This document shows, in pieces, positions 17,210 to 26,864 of a stretch of DNA of 63,132 nt. Numbering within the stretch: the stretch's first letter is position 1; each line of letters opens with the position of its first letter. The DNA comes from Cyanobium sp. GTDB taxonomy: Bacteria > Cyanobacteriota > Cyanobacteriia > PCC-6307 > Cyanobiaceae. The DNA lies in NCBI GenBank assembly GCA_014191755.1, contig BJHE01000004.1, positions 51,015 through 114,146 of the forward strand, written 5' to 3'. Position numbers and translations under genes: made by a program. The notes below the pieces were generated by a model. That model searched no databases, was not told the origin of the DNA, and saw only the letters and a list, made by a program, of their open reading frames with translations.

Positions 17210-17701
17210 TCAGCCGTCGAGCACATCGGCGTGAAGGAGATCCATGGCGGCGAGCACGGGGGCGGTGTCGGCCTCGGGCAGATCCAGGGTGGTGGCGAGG
17301 TTGGTGAGGATGTTGCGCTCGTCGTCCTGCAGGGGCCCATCGGAGCGCATGATCTCGGCAGCCACTGCATAGGCCGTGGCCCGTTGGCGGGGGTTGAGTT
17401 GCTCGGCGGCCTCCACCATCAGATGCTGGGGACCGACCTGGCGTAGTTCGGCCAGCAGGGAATCCATCAGGGACACCATGGCCTTCTGGCCGTAGTGCTG
17501 GTAAGGCTTGCGGTAATCGAGCGAGTGGCGCAGGGCCCGGGAGCCGGCCATGGTGAGCACCCCATCCCAGGACACGGCCGCCAGGGCAATGGCGGCAAAG
17601 GCGGTGGCGGAATCCATGCTCAGGTTGCTGGCGGGTTGGGCTGCCCCAGTAGGGGAGGCGCCGCTGGAAGTGGCAGGGTTGAAGGGGAGGGCGCTGACCA
17701 T
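17210..17701 (-). CDS. TerB-family (tellurite-resistance-like) protein
   Basis: A 163-aa protein from the ATG at 17701; the open frame reaches 17767. The C-terminal 130 residues are all helical (DSATAFAAIALAAVSWDGVL, RATAYAVAAEIMRSDGPLQDDERNIL), which matches the TerB-like domain found in many cyanobacterial proteins. The DGPLQDDE segment carries the acidic residues typical of the fold. Genuine tellurite resistance is not implied. The role in cyanobacteria is unknown. Confidence 0.78.
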   Translation of the reverse strand: MVSALPFNPATSSGASPTGAAQPASNLSMDSATAFAAIALAAVSWDGVLTMAGSRALRHSLDYRKPYQHYGQKAMVSLMDSLLAELRQVGPQHLMVEAAEQLNPRQRATAYAVAAEIMRSDGPLQDDERNILTNLATTLDLPEADTAPVLAAMDLLHADVLDG

Positions 17702-17909
17702 GGTCTGGAAAGGGCTGAAGCCGTGGAAAGTCCTATAGCGTCCAACATTGATCAGGCTCTGCTCCACCCGTGGTATCCATCCCGACCGGTCCGGAGCTTT
17801 GAGGATTCGTACCTAGACGGCTGCCGGCCGCGATGGTCCGGAGTGGGGTCTGGTTGCGGCTTGGGCTTGAGACGGTCTGGCAGGCAAAGGGGGAGCCCGG
17901 CGTTGGTCG

Positions 17910-18053
17910 CTAGTCCGATTCTTCTGCATCGAATTCATCGAAACGGGTGTGGGGCAGTTGGATGGCGTTTTGCTCCTTTAGGTGGGCGTAAAGCCTGTTC
18001 CCCCGGCCTTCGGGGGATGGCGGAACGATCTGATTATTTGTAGAACTTCCCAC
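17910..18053 (-). CDS. possible small protein directly downstream of tRNA-Gly
   Basis: A 47-aa ORF from a GTG at 18053. The sequence SPEGRGNRLYAHLKEQNAIQ, then LPHTRFDEFDAEESD, has protein-like character: basic helix, acidic tail, no low complexity. The start is only 12 bases after the tRNA-Gly(CCC) 3' end, and no clear ribosome-binding site is visible, so it may rather be a remnant. The same frame opens further upstream through the tRNA, which cannot be coding. Confidence 0.4.
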   Translation of the reverse strand: MGSSTNNQIVPPSPEGRGNRLYAHLKEQNAIQLPHTRFDEFDAEESD

Positions 18054-18064
18054 GTCTAAATGAA

Positions 18065-18136
18065 AGCGGGTGACCGGATTCGAACCGGCGACGTTCAGCT
18101 TGGGAAGCTGACATTCTACCACTGAATTACACCCGC
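18065..18136 (-). tRNA. tRNA-Gly (anticodon CCC)
   Basis: A 72-base tRNA. Acceptor arms GCGGGTG and CACCCGC pair fully. The D arm is ATTC...GAAT, and the anticodon stem TCAGC/GCTGA encloses the loop TTCCCAA, so the anticodon is CCC, which reads GGG. The T arm holds TTCGAAT. The 3' CCA is not encoded. The gene lies between the class V aminotransferase gene and the small ORF above. Confidence 0.95.
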
Positions 18137-18341
18137 ATGGCACAACTTGATTGGTTGTGCTTGCTCAAGCCTCTAATGTCTGACGAGAATGAGAGGGCTC
18201 GATCTCGCTGTTCGTGTTGGAGGCCTTTTGCTGCCGCTCTTGTCGGAAGCTTGAGCTATTTGTTTGTCCTCGGAACCTTAGCAAGCTCTGGCGGCGTCGA
18301 TCGGCCGGGGTGCGCATCCCCCGGCCCCCCGCGCTCCCGCC

Positions 18342-19496
18342 TCAGCCCTTCGCCAGCTCGGTCGCCGCCGCCGCCACGCCGGCGCCGGTGGCCACCTTGC
18401 CCAGGCCCAGGTCCTGCAGGGTGGCCTCGATCGCCGCCACGGCCGTGAGGATGTCACGGTCGGCGACAAAGCCCAGGTGGCCGATGCGGAACACGTGGCC
18501 CTTGAGGTGGTCCTGGCCGCCGGCCAGCAGGATGTCGAAGCGGTTCTTCACCTCCTTGCGCAGTGATTCGGCGTCGATGCCCTCCGGTGCCACGGCCGTG
18601 ATCGCCGGGCTGCCGTGGCCTTCGGCGGCATAGAGGGGCAGGCCGATCGCCTTCATGGCGGCGCTGGTGGCCCGCTGGTGGCGGGCGTGACGGGCGAAGA
18701 TCGCCTCCAGACCCTCCTTCTCCATCATCTGCAGAGCCGCCTCAAGGGCGAAGTAGAGGTTGATGGCGGGGGTGAAGGGGTTGCTGTTGTCGGCGGCCGC
18801 TTTGCGGTATTTGCCCAGATCCAGATAAAACTTCGGCAGGTCGGAGCGCTCGTAGGCCTGCCAGGCCCGAGGGCCCATCGCCACGAAGCTGAGGCCCGGC
18901 GGCATCATGTAACCCTTCTGGGAACCGGAGCCAATCACGTCCACGCCCCAGTCGTCCATCGGCACATCGGTGGCTCCGAGGCTGGTCACGCAGTCGGCGA
19001 TGGTGAGGGCGCTGCCGTGGGCCCGCACATAGGCGGCGATGGTCTGCAGGTCGTTGATCACCCCGGTGGAGGTTTCCGAGTGGGTGAGGATCACGGCCTT
19101 GATCGCCTTGGCGGTGTCGGCCTCCAGGGCGGCTTTGAAGGCTTCTGGGTCGAGGGGCTGGCCCCACTCGGTCTTGATCACCTGCACATCCAGCCCGTAG
19201 GCCTTGGCCACCTTCACCCAGCGTTCGCCGAATTTGCCGTTGTCGCCGCAGATCACCCGATCGCCCTGGCTCAGGGTGTTCACGATGCCGGCCTCCATGG
19301 CGGCCGTGCCGCTGCCGGTGATCACCAGCACCTCGCTCTTGGTTTGATGCAACCACTGCAGCTGCTCAGTGGTGCGCTTCACGATCTTCTGGAAATCGGC
19401 GCTGCGGTGGCCGATCGGATGGCGGCCCAGCGCCTGCAGCACGGTTTCCGGCACCGGCGTGGGGCCGGGGATCATCAGGGTGAGTTTGTCCTGCAT
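18342..19496 (-). CDS. class V aminotransferase (alanine/serine-glyoxylate type)
   Basis: A 384-aa PLP enzyme. LTLMIPGPTPVPETVLQALG at the start, TGSGTAAMEAGIVN near residues 70-83, and SGSQKGYMMPPG with the PLP-binding Lys (about residue 194) identify the alanine-glyoxylate / serine-glyoxylate aminotransferase family. In cyanobacteria such enzymes transaminate glyoxylate from photorespiration. The exact amino donor cannot be decided. The ATG at 19496 gives the family start; the frame extends to 19589 without similarity. Confidence 0.92.
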   Translation of the reverse strand: MQDKLTLMIPGPTPVPETVLQALGRHPIGHRSADFQKIVKRTTEQLQWLHQTKSEVLVITGSGTAAMEAGIVNTLSQGDRVICGDNGKFGERWVKVAKAYGLDVQVIKTEWGQPLDPEAFKAALEADTAKAIKAVILTHSETSTGVINDLQTIAAYVRAHGSALTIADCVTSLGATDVPMDDWGVDVIGSGSQKGYMMPPGLSFVAMGPRAWQAYERSDLPKFYLDLGKYRKAAADNSNPFTPAINLYFALEAALQMMEKEGLEAIFARHARHQRATSAAMKAIGLPLYAAEGHGSPAITAVAPEGIDAESLRKEVKNRFDILLAGGQDHLKGHVFRIGHLGFVADRDILTAVAAIEATLQDLGLGKVATGAGVAAAATELAKG

Positions 19497-19756
19497 GGGA
19501 GGCGGGGCGTCGCGGACGCGTAGGGGTGGCCCCGAAGGGGGCGTGGCTGGGGGCTTGCGGCGCCGGCTGGGCACGCAATCGACCACCATAAAAAATCACG
19601 TTCCCCGGGCCATGGACTTCTGGGCCATGGATCCCCCGTTCCTTCCTTCCTCCGTGACCGGAGTTCCGTGCGATGGCTGTGTCCGATCCGGCCGGCCCCG
19701 TGGCGTGCAACCCAGGTCCGGTGATGTCGCCGTTGGCCCCCTCGGGGGTGGATCCC

Positions 19757-20944
19757 ATGACTGACATCACCCCTGCGCCCCGCGGCTACACCCTGCCGGT
19801 GTGGGTGGCGGCCGCCGCCCGGGCGGCCCTCGGCTCGCTCTTGGGGGAGCCGGTGGCCCCGGCGGTGGCTCTCGAGTTGCTGGAGCCACCGGGCGTGGGA
19901 GCCGTACCTGTCGAGACTGCGGCGCTTCTGGGGGATGGCTGGGCCCTGGGCCAGGCCCGCTGTGATCCGGGCGAGGGCCTCGATCTCACCCGCGGCTTGG
20001 TGGTGTGGGTGCTACTGCGCTGGCGGGAGGCGGTCCCAGCCCCAGCGCGGCTCGAACCCAGCCTGCAGGACTGGCTGTTGATCGAGGCGGGCGAAGGCGT
20101 TGGCATCCATGCCTCCAGCGGCGATGCCTGCCTTTCGGATTACGCCCGCCGCCTGCTGGCGGCCAACCTGCGGCCGCTGGTGCCCTCTGGCCAAGGCTTG
20201 CAGCTGCGGGTGGTGCTGCCGGCCGGCCGGGCGCTGGCGGAGCGCACCAGCAATGCCGCCTTCGGGGTGGTGGAGGGCCTGGCCCTGATCGGCACCCGCG
20301 CCGCCGTGCAGGTCGGTGCCTCGCCGGATCAGCTGGAGGCCACCCTGGCGGCCCTGCGTCAGAGGGTGGACGAGCCAGGCTTTCGCGGTGATCTGGTGCT
20401 CGTGATCGGTGAGAACGGCCTCGATCTGGCGCCCCGGCTCGGGCTCCCCCATCAGCTCCTGCTGAAGGCCGGCAACTGGATCGGCCCGGTGCTGGTGGCG
20501 GCGGCCGAGGCGGGGGTGCGGCGCCTGCTGCTCTTCGGCTACCAGGGGAAGTTGATCAAGCTGGCGGCGGGCATCTTCCACACTCACCACCACCTGGCCG
20601 ATGGCCGCGCCGAAGTGCTCACCGCTTTTGCGGCCCTGGAGGGCCTGGCCGGCCCGCCCCTGCGGGCGCTCCACAGCGCGGCCACCGTGGAGGCTGCCTT
20701 GGCGGAGCTGGAGGCCGCCGATTCGGCCCTGGCCCAGCGGCTGCGCGACCGGCTCGCGGCCGCAGTGGAGAGCCGCAGCGCCTCCTACCTGGCCCGCCAC
20801 GGGGGTGGCTCCATGGCGGTGGGGGCGGTGCTGTTCGACCGCAGCCGCCGCATTTGCGCCGCCGGTCCGATCGGCGGACCTCTGCTGGAGGCGCTGAGTG
20901 AGGTTGTCGCCGCCTCCCCGCCTCCTCCGGAATCGAGAGCCTGA
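19757..20944 (+). CDS. cbiD: cobalt-precorrin-5B C1-methyltransferase
   Basis: CbiD (395 aa) methylates C1 of the corrin ring in the anaerobic cobalamin pathway. Signs: a start resembling the family's GFTTGTCAAAA region (GYTLPVWVAAAARAAL), then a GEGVGIHASSGDACLSDYAR segment, and LLLFGYQGKLIKLAAGIFHT with the HTHHHLADGRAE motif close to the C-terminus. The ATG at 19757 is used although the frame extends upstream. guaA follows at 105 bases. cobH, also in this window, serves the same pathway. Confidence 0.9.
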   Translation: MTDITPAPRGYTLPVWVAAAARAALGSLLGEPVAPAVALELLEPPGVGAVPVETAALLGDGWALGQARCDPGEGLDLTRGLVVWVLLRWREAVPAPARLEPSLQDWLLIEAGEGVGIHASSGDACLSDYARRLLAANLRPLVPSGQGLQLRVVLPAGRALAERTSNAAFGVVEGLALIGTRAAVQVGASPDQLEATLAALRQRVDEPGFRGDLVLVIGENGLDLAPRLGLPHQLLLKAGNWIGPVLVAAAEAGVRRLLLFGYQGKLIKLAAGIFHTHHHLADGRAEVLTAFAALEGLAGPPLRALHSAATVEAALAELEAADSALAQRLRDRLAAAVESRSASYLARHGGGSMAVGAVLFDRSRRICAAGPIGGPLLEALSEVVAASPPPPESRA

Positions 20945-21049
20945 GGGCCAACGATCCACGGGCCAGCCGCGGGCCCCCCGGCAGTGCTGCCGGCGACAGG
21001 AGCCTCTGCAGCGGGGGCCTTTAGGGTTAGGCAACGGTTCTGAGTTGCG

Positions 21050-22669
21050 ATGGTCCACGTGAGCGGTGCTTCCCCGCAGGCCGCGGGCCGGGACCTCACC
21101 AGCGGATCAACCCGGGCCCCCGGGCTGGTGATCCTTGATTTTGGTTCCCAGTATTCCGAGCTGATCGCCCGCCGGGTGCGCGAAACGGAGGTGTTCTCCC
21201 TCGTGCTTCCCTACACCATCACCGCCGAGGAGCTGCGGGCTCTGGCTCCGAAGGGAATCATCCTCAGCGGCGGCCCCAGCTCGGTCTACGAAGAAGGCGC
21301 ACCCCGCTGCGACCCGGCCCTGTGGGACCTGGGCATCCCGGTGTTGGGGGTCTGCTATGGCATGCAGCTGATGGTGCAGCAGCTGGGTGGGGCGGTGGTG
21401 GCGGCCGGCCGGGCCGAATACGGCAAGGCGCCGCTGCACGTGGATGACCCCACCGACTTGCTCACCAACGTGGACGACGGTTCCACGATGTGGATGAGCC
21501 ACGGCGATTCGGTGGAGCGCCTGCCGGAGGGCTTCGTGCGCCTGGCCCACACCGACAACACCCCCGAGGCGGCGGTGGCCCACCTCGGCCGACGTCTGTA
21601 TGGCGTGCAATTTCATCCGGAGGTGGTGCACTCCAGCTGCGGCATGGCCCTGATCCGCAATTTCGTGTATCACGTCTGCGATTGCATCCCCGATTGGACC
21701 ACTGCCGCCTTCATCGACGAGGCGATCGCCGATGTGCGGGCCCAGGTGGGCGAGAAGCGGGTGCTGCTGGCCCTCTCCGGGGGCGTGGATTCCTCCACCC
21801 TGGCCTTCTTGCTGCACAGGGCGATCGGCGATCAGCTCACCTGCATGTTCATTGACCAGGGCTTCATGCGCAAAGGGGAGCCCGAGTTTCTGGTGGAGTT
21901 CTTCGACAAGCGCTTCCACATCAATGTGGAATACATCAATGCCCGCGAGCGCTTCATCAACAAGCTGGCTGGCGTCACCGATCCGGAGGAGAAGCGCAAG
22001 CTGATCGGCGCCGAATTCATCCGCGTGTTCGAGGAGGAAAGCAAGCGCCTCGGCCCCTTCGATTACCTGGCCCAGGGCACGCTTTACCCCGATGTGATCG
22101 AGAGCGCCGGCACCAATATCGACCCCAAGACCGGTGAGCGGGTGGCGGTGAAGATCAAGAGCCACCACAACGTGGGCGGCCTCCCTAGGGACCTGCAGTT
22201 CAAGCTGGTGGAACCCTTGCGCCGCCTGTTCAAGGACGAGGTGCGCAAGGTGGGTCGCAGCCTCGGCCTGCCCCAGGAGATTGTGGGCCGCCACCCCTTC
22301 CCAGGGCCTGGCCTGGCGATCCGCATCCTGGGGGAGGTGACCAGCGAGAAGCTCAATATCCTTCGCGATGCCGACCTGATCGTGCGCGAGGCAGTGCGCG
22401 ATGCCGGCCTCTATAACGAGATCTGGCAGGCATTCGCCGTGCTGCTGCCGGTGCGCAGCGTGGGGGTGATGGGCGACAAGCGCACCTACGCCTTCCCGGT
22501 GGTGCTGCGTTGCGTGTCTTCCGAAGATGGCATGACCGCCGACTGGTCGCGCCTTCCCTACGACCTGCTCGAGCACATCTCGAATCGGATCGTGAACGAG
22601 GTGAAGGGGGTGAACCGGGTGGTGCTCGACATCACCAGCAAGCCCCCTGGCACGATCGAGTGGGAGTAG
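21050..22669 (+). CDS. guaA: GMP synthase (glutamine-hydrolysing)
   Basis: GuaA (539 aa) converts XMP to GMP using glutamine-derived ammonia and ATP. The class I glutaminase domain (residues about 25-215) has GVCYGMQLM with the catalytic Cys and [11 protein letters not shown] with the His. The ATP-pyrophosphatase domain (about 220-410) has the SGGVDSS P-loop. The C-terminal dimerisation domain ends in [13 protein letters not shown], the family's near-invariant end. The ATG at 21050 gives a short leader before the glutaminase fold. Confidence 0.98.
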   Translation: MVHVSGASPQAAGRDLTSGSTRAPGLVILDFGSQYSELIARRVRETEVFSLVLPYTITAEELRALAPKGIILSGGPSSVYEEGAPRCDPALWDLGIPVLGVCYGMQLMVQQLGGAVVAAGRAEYGKAPLHVDDPTDLLTNVDDGSTMWMSHGDSVERLPEGFVRLAHTDNTPEAAVAHLGRRLYGVQFHPEVVHSSCGMALIRNFVYHVCDCIPDWTTAAFIDEAIADVRAQVGEKRVLLALSGGVDSSTLAFLLHRAIGDQLTCMFIDQGFMRKGEPEFLVEFFDKRFHINVEYINARERFINKLAGVTDPEEKRKLIGAEFIRVFEEESKRLGPFDYLAQGTLYPDVIESAGTNIDPKTGERVAVKIKSHHNVGGLPRDLQFKLVEPLRRLFKDEVRKVGRSLGLPQEIVGRHPFPGPGLAIRILGEVTSEKLNILRDADLIVREAVRDAGLYNEIWQAFAVLLPVRSVGVMGDKRTYAFPVVLRCVSSEDGMTADWSRLPYDLLEHISNRIVNEVKGVNRVVLDITSKPPGTIEWE

Positions 22670-22769
22670 GGCCGCGGGTCCGGTCTTCGCTCACGGATCG
22701 GGCTACTGATCCACCGGGCTGGCCCGGCCCGCCCGCTCCCGATACCATCGGGCACCTGAGCTCGGCCCC

Positions 22770-23399
22770 GTGACAGCCGTCGCACCTTCCACCGTCAGCA
22801 CCGATCCGGATCCCCAGCTGCAGCGCCGTCTGCAGCAGGACAGCATCTTGGTGGGTGGCAAGACGGTGTACCTCAACCCCTTCCTCTATTGGCGCCGCTT
22901 CGATGCCAACACGGACCGCTGGCTGCGGGAACCCGGCCAGCTCCCCGAGGAGCAGATCCAGGCCAACCGTCTGCGCTTCTACCCCGAGCTCGACTGGTCC
23001 CTGCTTGATGACCACGAACGCCCGATCAAGGATGGGGCTGTGGAGATGTTCCTCAAGACCCTGGAGCTGATCTGCACCTTCAACCCCGAGCTCAACCCCG
23101 GCCAGCTGCTGGAGGTGGAGCGCAAGATGGCCGTCACCAAGAAAAAGGCCTTCGAGCGTTGGGTGGAGCGGGCCTTGAGGCGGCGGGAACAGCAGGGGCT
23201 TCGGGAACGGCGCCGTTTCGACCGCGACAGGGTGCTGCGCGACTGGATGGAGTGGTTCGGTCTGCCGGCCACACGCCGGGCCCTGCTGCCCCTCTCCCTC
23301 CTGCTGGTGCTGGCAGCTGCCGGTGGCTGGTGGGTGGGTAGCCAGCGTCCGTGCCAGGCGGTTCTGGTGGATCCGGGGATTCAGCGACCGGGCCGTTGA
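22770..23399 (+). CDS. conserved hypothetical protein with C-terminal membrane anchor
   Basis: A 209-aa protein starting at a GTG. Residues 25-150 form a soluble region with many aromatic residues (YLNPFLYWRRFDANTDRWLRE, split by turns), and a basic helix with repeated Arg precedes a single transmembrane segment (LLPLSLLLVLAAAGGWWVG) near residue 180. It is probably tail-anchored, with the bulk in the cytoplasm. It lies between guaA and the PBP2 gene. I do not recognise a named family. Confidence 0.75.
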   Translation: MTAVAPSTVSTDPDPQLQRRLQQDSILVGGKTVYLNPFLYWRRFDANTDRWLREPGQLPEEQIQANRLRFYPELDWSLLDDHERPIKDGAVEMFLKTLELICTFNPELNPGQLLEVERKMAVTKKKAFERWVERALRRREQQGLRERRRFDRDRVLRDWMEWFGLPATRRALLPLSLLLVLAAAGGWWVGSQRPCQAVLVDPGIQRPGR

Positions 23400-23447
23400 C
23401 CGCCCCGGGGATCTTCACGGCAGACTGGAGAACCAGTTCCGGGCCCC

Positions 23448-23864
23448 ATGGCTGCCGACCCCCTCGACACCCTGCGCCTCACCCTCATGCAGGACGTGCT
23501 GCCGGTGGGGCTCGCCGTGGTGGAGAGGGCACGCAAGGGTGGCCCCAAGGAGGTGCTGGCGGCCTTCGGGGACGATCCTTCCACCTCCCTGGACCGCCTC
23601 CGTCAGGAGGGTGAACCGGTGGCCAGTCAGGTGCGCCAGACCCTGGACCGCTTCCAGCCCGGCCTCGGCAATCCCGTGGTGAAAGTTGAGGTGGAGGTGC
23701 GGGAAGGTCAGACTCCCGCTCCAGCGGATGATCGAGAGGGCTCGTGGGCCGCTGGCCCGGTGCCGGTGCCACCGCAGCCAGGGGCGGATGACGGCACGGA
23801 ACTCCACAGCACCCTGGCGAAAATTTCCGCCCGGCTGGCTGAGCTGGAGCGGCGACTCGTCTGA
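23448..23864 (+). CDS. hypothetical protein
   Basis: A 138-aa soluble protein. MQDVLPVGLAVVERARKGG and the helical DRLRQEGEPVASQVRQTLDR form an N-terminal domain, followed by a Pro-rich linker and a short C-terminal coiled coil (LAKISARLAELERRLV). The TGA stop shares its A with the ATG of the PBP2 gene, which implies tight coupling. A regulatory or scaffolding role for wall synthesis is possible, but this is inferred from position only. Confidence 0.65.
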   Translation: MAADPLDTLRLTLMQDVLPVGLAVVERARKGGPKEVLAAFGDDPSTSLDRLRQEGEPVASQVRQTLDRFQPGLGNPVVKVEVEVREGQTPAPADDREGSWAAGPVPVPPQPGADDGTELHSTLAKISARLAELERRLV

Positions 23865-25642
23865 TGCCCCTGATCAGCTACGGCCATGTCCGCCAGACCG
23901 GTGTGGGTCGGCAGCCAGGGCTGCTGATGGCCCTGGTGTTGTTGCTCTGCTCGGCCATTGTGCTACGGCTGGCCTGGCTGCAGCTCCTCCATGGCCAGGA
24001 GCACAGGGCCATGGCTGATGAGAACAGGATCCGGCTGATCCCCCGGGACCCGGTGCGCGGCCGGCTGCTCGATCACACCGGCCAGGTGCTGGCCACCAAC
24101 CGCCTCACCTATCGCCTTTATTACCAGCCCCGGCTCACCCAGGAGCGGCTCTGGCCTTCGCTGCGGGATCGGTTGTCGGGGTTGTTGGGGATTCCGGCCG
24201 AGCAGCTGGAGCTGCAGCGCCGCATGCATCAGGGGGATGACGATGGTTTCCATGTGCCCCTGACGGGGCCCCTCACACCCCTGCAGGTGCTCCGATTCCG
24301 CGAACAGGCGGCCTCGATGCCTGGGGCGGAGGTGTCGATCGACGTGCTGCGCAGTTACCCCAACGGCAAGCTTGCGGCCCATGTGATCGGCTACACCAGC
24401 AATCTCACCGAGGAGGAGTACAGCAGGCTGAAGGAGAAGGGCTATCGCCTCAGCGACCGCATCGGTCGGTCGGGCCTGGAGCGCACCTATGAATCCCACC
24501 TTCGGGGCGAATGGGGCGGCCAACAGCTGGAGGTGAATGCCGCCGGCAGGGTGCAGCGGGTGCTGGGCGACAAGCCGGCCCGCCCCGGCCGTGATCTGCG
24601 GCTCACGATCGATCTCAATCTTCAGCGCGCCGCCGAGCGGGCCCTCGACACCGTGGCGAAGGGGGCGATCGTGGCCCTCGATCCCCAGACCGGAGCGATT
24701 CTGGCCATCGCCAGCCGCCCCACCTTCGACCCCAACCTGTTCGCCAATGGCCCCACCACGGCCCAGTGGAATGACCTCAACCGCCCGCAGGCTCCCATGC
24801 TCAACCGGGCCTTCCAGGCATTTCCTCCGGCCAGCACCTTCAAGATCGTTTCCACCATCGCCGGTTTGGAATCGGGCAAGTTCAGCCCCGGTTCCACCCT
24901 GCCCACCATGAGCAGCTTTTGTTATGACGGTCAGTGCTACAGCGACCATGGCGCCTATGGCTCCATCGGTTTCGAGAAGGCTCTGGCGGTGAGCAGCAAC
25001 AGTTTTTATTACCTTATGGGCCTCAAAGTGGGGCCCGATGAGCTCTTCAAGGCAGCCCGCCGCATGGGCTACGGAAGCCATACCGGCGTGGAGATCATTG
25101 ATGAGGAGAGTGCCGGCCTGCTGGGGGATCCCGCCTGGAAGAAGAAGGTGATCGGTGAACCCTGGAACTCGGTGGATACGATCACCTCCGCGATCGGCCA
25201 GGGCGCCGTGACCGTGACACCGATCCAGATGGCCCGGCTATACGCCGCGGTGGCCAATGGCGGCTGGCTGGTGACGCCCCATCTGGTGGAGCGTCCAATG
25301 CCCCGCCGCTGGCTGGGGCTCAGGCCCGAGACCCTCAGGGTGCTGCGGGAGGGCCTACGGATGGTGGTCACCGAGGGAACGGCCAAGATCCTCAACGACT
25401 CCACCCTGCCGCCGGTGGCCGGCAAAACCGGCACCGGCGAGGATCCGCCCCGCCCCGACCATGCCTGGTTCGGTGGCTATGCCCCGGCCGGTAAGCCCAA
25501 CCTGGTGATCGTGGCCTTCGGTGAGAACTCCGGCGGTTACGGCGGCACCGTGGCGGCGCCGATGGTGAAGATCATGATGGAGGCCTGGTTTCATCCGCCT
25601 GCCGGCAGCAACTCGGGGGAGGCGGCACCCCGGACTCCCTGA
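23864..25642 (+). CDS. mrdA: penicillin-binding protein 2 (elongasome transpeptidase)
   Basis: A 592-aa class B PBP. A transmembrane segment lies at about residues 20-43 (LLMALVLLLCSAIVLRLAWL), then a dimerisation domain and the transpeptidase domain. Active-site motifs: PASTFK (SxxK), SSN, and KTGTGE. It cross-links lateral wall peptidoglycan together with RodA. The start overlaps the preceding gene by one base. sqdX converges from downstream. Confidence 0.95.
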   Translation: MPLISYGHVRQTGVGRQPGLLMALVLLLCSAIVLRLAWLQLLHGQEHRAMADENRIRLIPRDPVRGRLLDHTGQVLATNRLTYRLYYQPRLTQERLWPSLRDRLSGLLGIPAEQLELQRRMHQGDDDGFHVPLTGPLTPLQVLRFREQAASMPGAEVSIDVLRSYPNGKLAAHVIGYTSNLTEEEYSRLKEKGYRLSDRIGRSGLERTYESHLRGEWGGQQLEVNAAGRVQRVLGDKPARPGRDLRLTIDLNLQRAAERALDTVAKGAIVALDPQTGAILAIASRPTFDPNLFANGPTTAQWNDLNRPQAPMLNRAFQAFPPASTFKIVSTIAGLESGKFSPGSTLPTMSSFCYDGQCYSDHGAYGSIGFEKALAVSSNSFYYLMGLKVGPDELFKAARRMGYGSHTGVEIIDEESAGLLGDPAWKKKVIGEPWNSVDTITSAIGQGAVTVTPIQMARLYAAVANGGWLVTPHLVERPMPRRWLGLRPETLRVLREGLRMVVTEGTAKILNDSTLPPVAGKTGTGEDPPRPDHAWFGGYAPAGKPNLVIVAFGENSGGYGGTVAAPMVKIMMEAWFHPPAGSNSGEAAPRTP

Positions 25643-25714
25643 GGCTGTGGACTTTCGCGTTGCCTCTGCACCGGAGGGCTCGCAAGCCTGCAGCGGGGCT
25701 CTTGGGGACCGATG

Positions 25715-26851
25715 TCAGGCAGCCAGCGCCAGGGGCCTCTGCTTCAGAACCTGTCGGTAGTAACCCCTCAGCTGGGCCGTGGCTCCGGCCCAGCCCCAGC
25801 GTTCAGCCTCGAAGCGGGCCGACTGGCGCAACTGGCCGCGGCTGGCCTGGTCGCCCAGCAGCCTTTGCACAGCGGTGATCAGGCTGGAGGGCTGGTCGGG
25901 TTCGTAGAGGCGCCCGTTGACGCCATCGGTCACGATGTCGGGGATGCCGCCGCGGTTGGCACCCACCACGGGGCAGCCGGCCGCCATGGCCTCCAGCAGC
26001 ACCAGGCCCAGGGTCTCGGTGCTGGAGGGAAACACGAAGGCGTCGCCACTGGCGTAGGCCGAAGCCAGAGCATCGCCGCTCAGGTAGCCCACGAAGGTGG
26101 TGGCCGTTCCCTCGAACACCCGCTCCAGTTGCTGGCGGTGGGGGCCATCGCCTACCAGGGCCAGGCGGGCTTCCGGCAGGGCCTCCAGCACAGGGCGGAT
26201 CCTCTCGATCTGCTTTTCGGCCGAGAGGCGGCCGATGTAGAGGAGCAGGTTGCCCGTGTCGCTGTGACCGCCATGGAGTCGCTCCCGCATGGCCGGGCTG
26301 GCCAGCTCGGGCCGGAACAATTCGGTGTCGACTCCCCGCTGCCAGAGGGCGGTGTGTTCAATCCCCTTTGCGGCTAGTTCGTCCACCATGGCGGTAGAGG
26401 TGCAGAGGTTCAGCTCGGCCTGGTTATGGGCGGCCTTGAGCAGCTCCCAGAGCAGAGGTTCCAGCATGCCCATGCCGTAGTGCTCAAGGTATTTGGGCAG
26501 GTGGGTGTGGTAGCTGGCCACCAGGGGCAGGTTGCGGGTCTTGGCTAGCCAGATGCCTCCCAAACCCAGCACCGCCGGGTTCACCACATGCACCAGATCG
26601 GGCCGGAACCGTTCGAGGGCTTCCGAGACTGCCGGCCGGGGGAGGGCCAGCTTGAGTTCGGGGTAGAGGGGAAGGGGCATGGCCGGCACCCCCACCACCT
26701 GGGCACCGGCATGGTTGTCGGGGGCTCCTTCCGGGCAGAAGATCAGCACCTCGTCGCCGGCCTCCACCAAGTGGGGCAGGGTCTTGGTGAGCCGTGTGAC
26801 GATGCCGTCAACCTTTGGCAGGAAGGTTTCGGTGAAGAAGGCGATCCTCAC
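25715..26851 (-). CDS. sqdX: sulfoquinovosyl-diacylglycerol synthase (glycosyltransferase)
   Basis: A 378-aa GT4 glycosyltransferase of GT-B fold. The start RIAFFTETFLPKVDGIVTRL is characteristic; ASYHTHLPKYLEHYG, LYIGRLSAEKQIERI and FPSSTETLGLVLLEAMA with E-x7-E follow. SqdX transfers sulfoquinovose from UDP-sulfoquinovose to diacylglycerol, making the thylakoid sulfolipid SQDG. The GTG at 26851 is the start; the frame continues upstream over sqdB's 3' end without similarity. It lies 13 bases after the sqdB stop, so the pair is an operon. Confidence 0.95.
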   Translation of the reverse strand: MRIAFFTETFLPKVDGIVTRLTKTLPHLVEAGDEVLIFCPEGAPDNHAGAQVVGVPAMPLPLYPELKLALPRPAVSEALERFRPDLVHVVNPAVLGLGGIWLAKTRNLPLVASYHTHLPKYLEHYGMGMLEPLLWELLKAAHNQAELNLCTSTAMVDELAAKGIEHTALWQRGVDTELFRPELASPAMRERLHGGHSDTGNLLLYIGRLSAEKQIERIRPVLEALPEARLALVGDGPHRQQLERVFEGTATTFVGYLSGDALASAYASGDAFVFPSSTETLGLVLLEAMAAGCPVVGANRGGIPDIVTDGVNGRLYEPDQPSSLITAVQRLLGDQASRGQLRQSARFEAERWGWAGATAQLRGYYRQVLKQRPLALAA

Positions 26852-26864
26852 AGGGTTCGTGTGG

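Noticed and set aside
20978..20993. Hairpin between cbiD and guaA as a terminator
   Set aside because: Only six or seven pairs with no T-run; too weak in DNA of this GC content.
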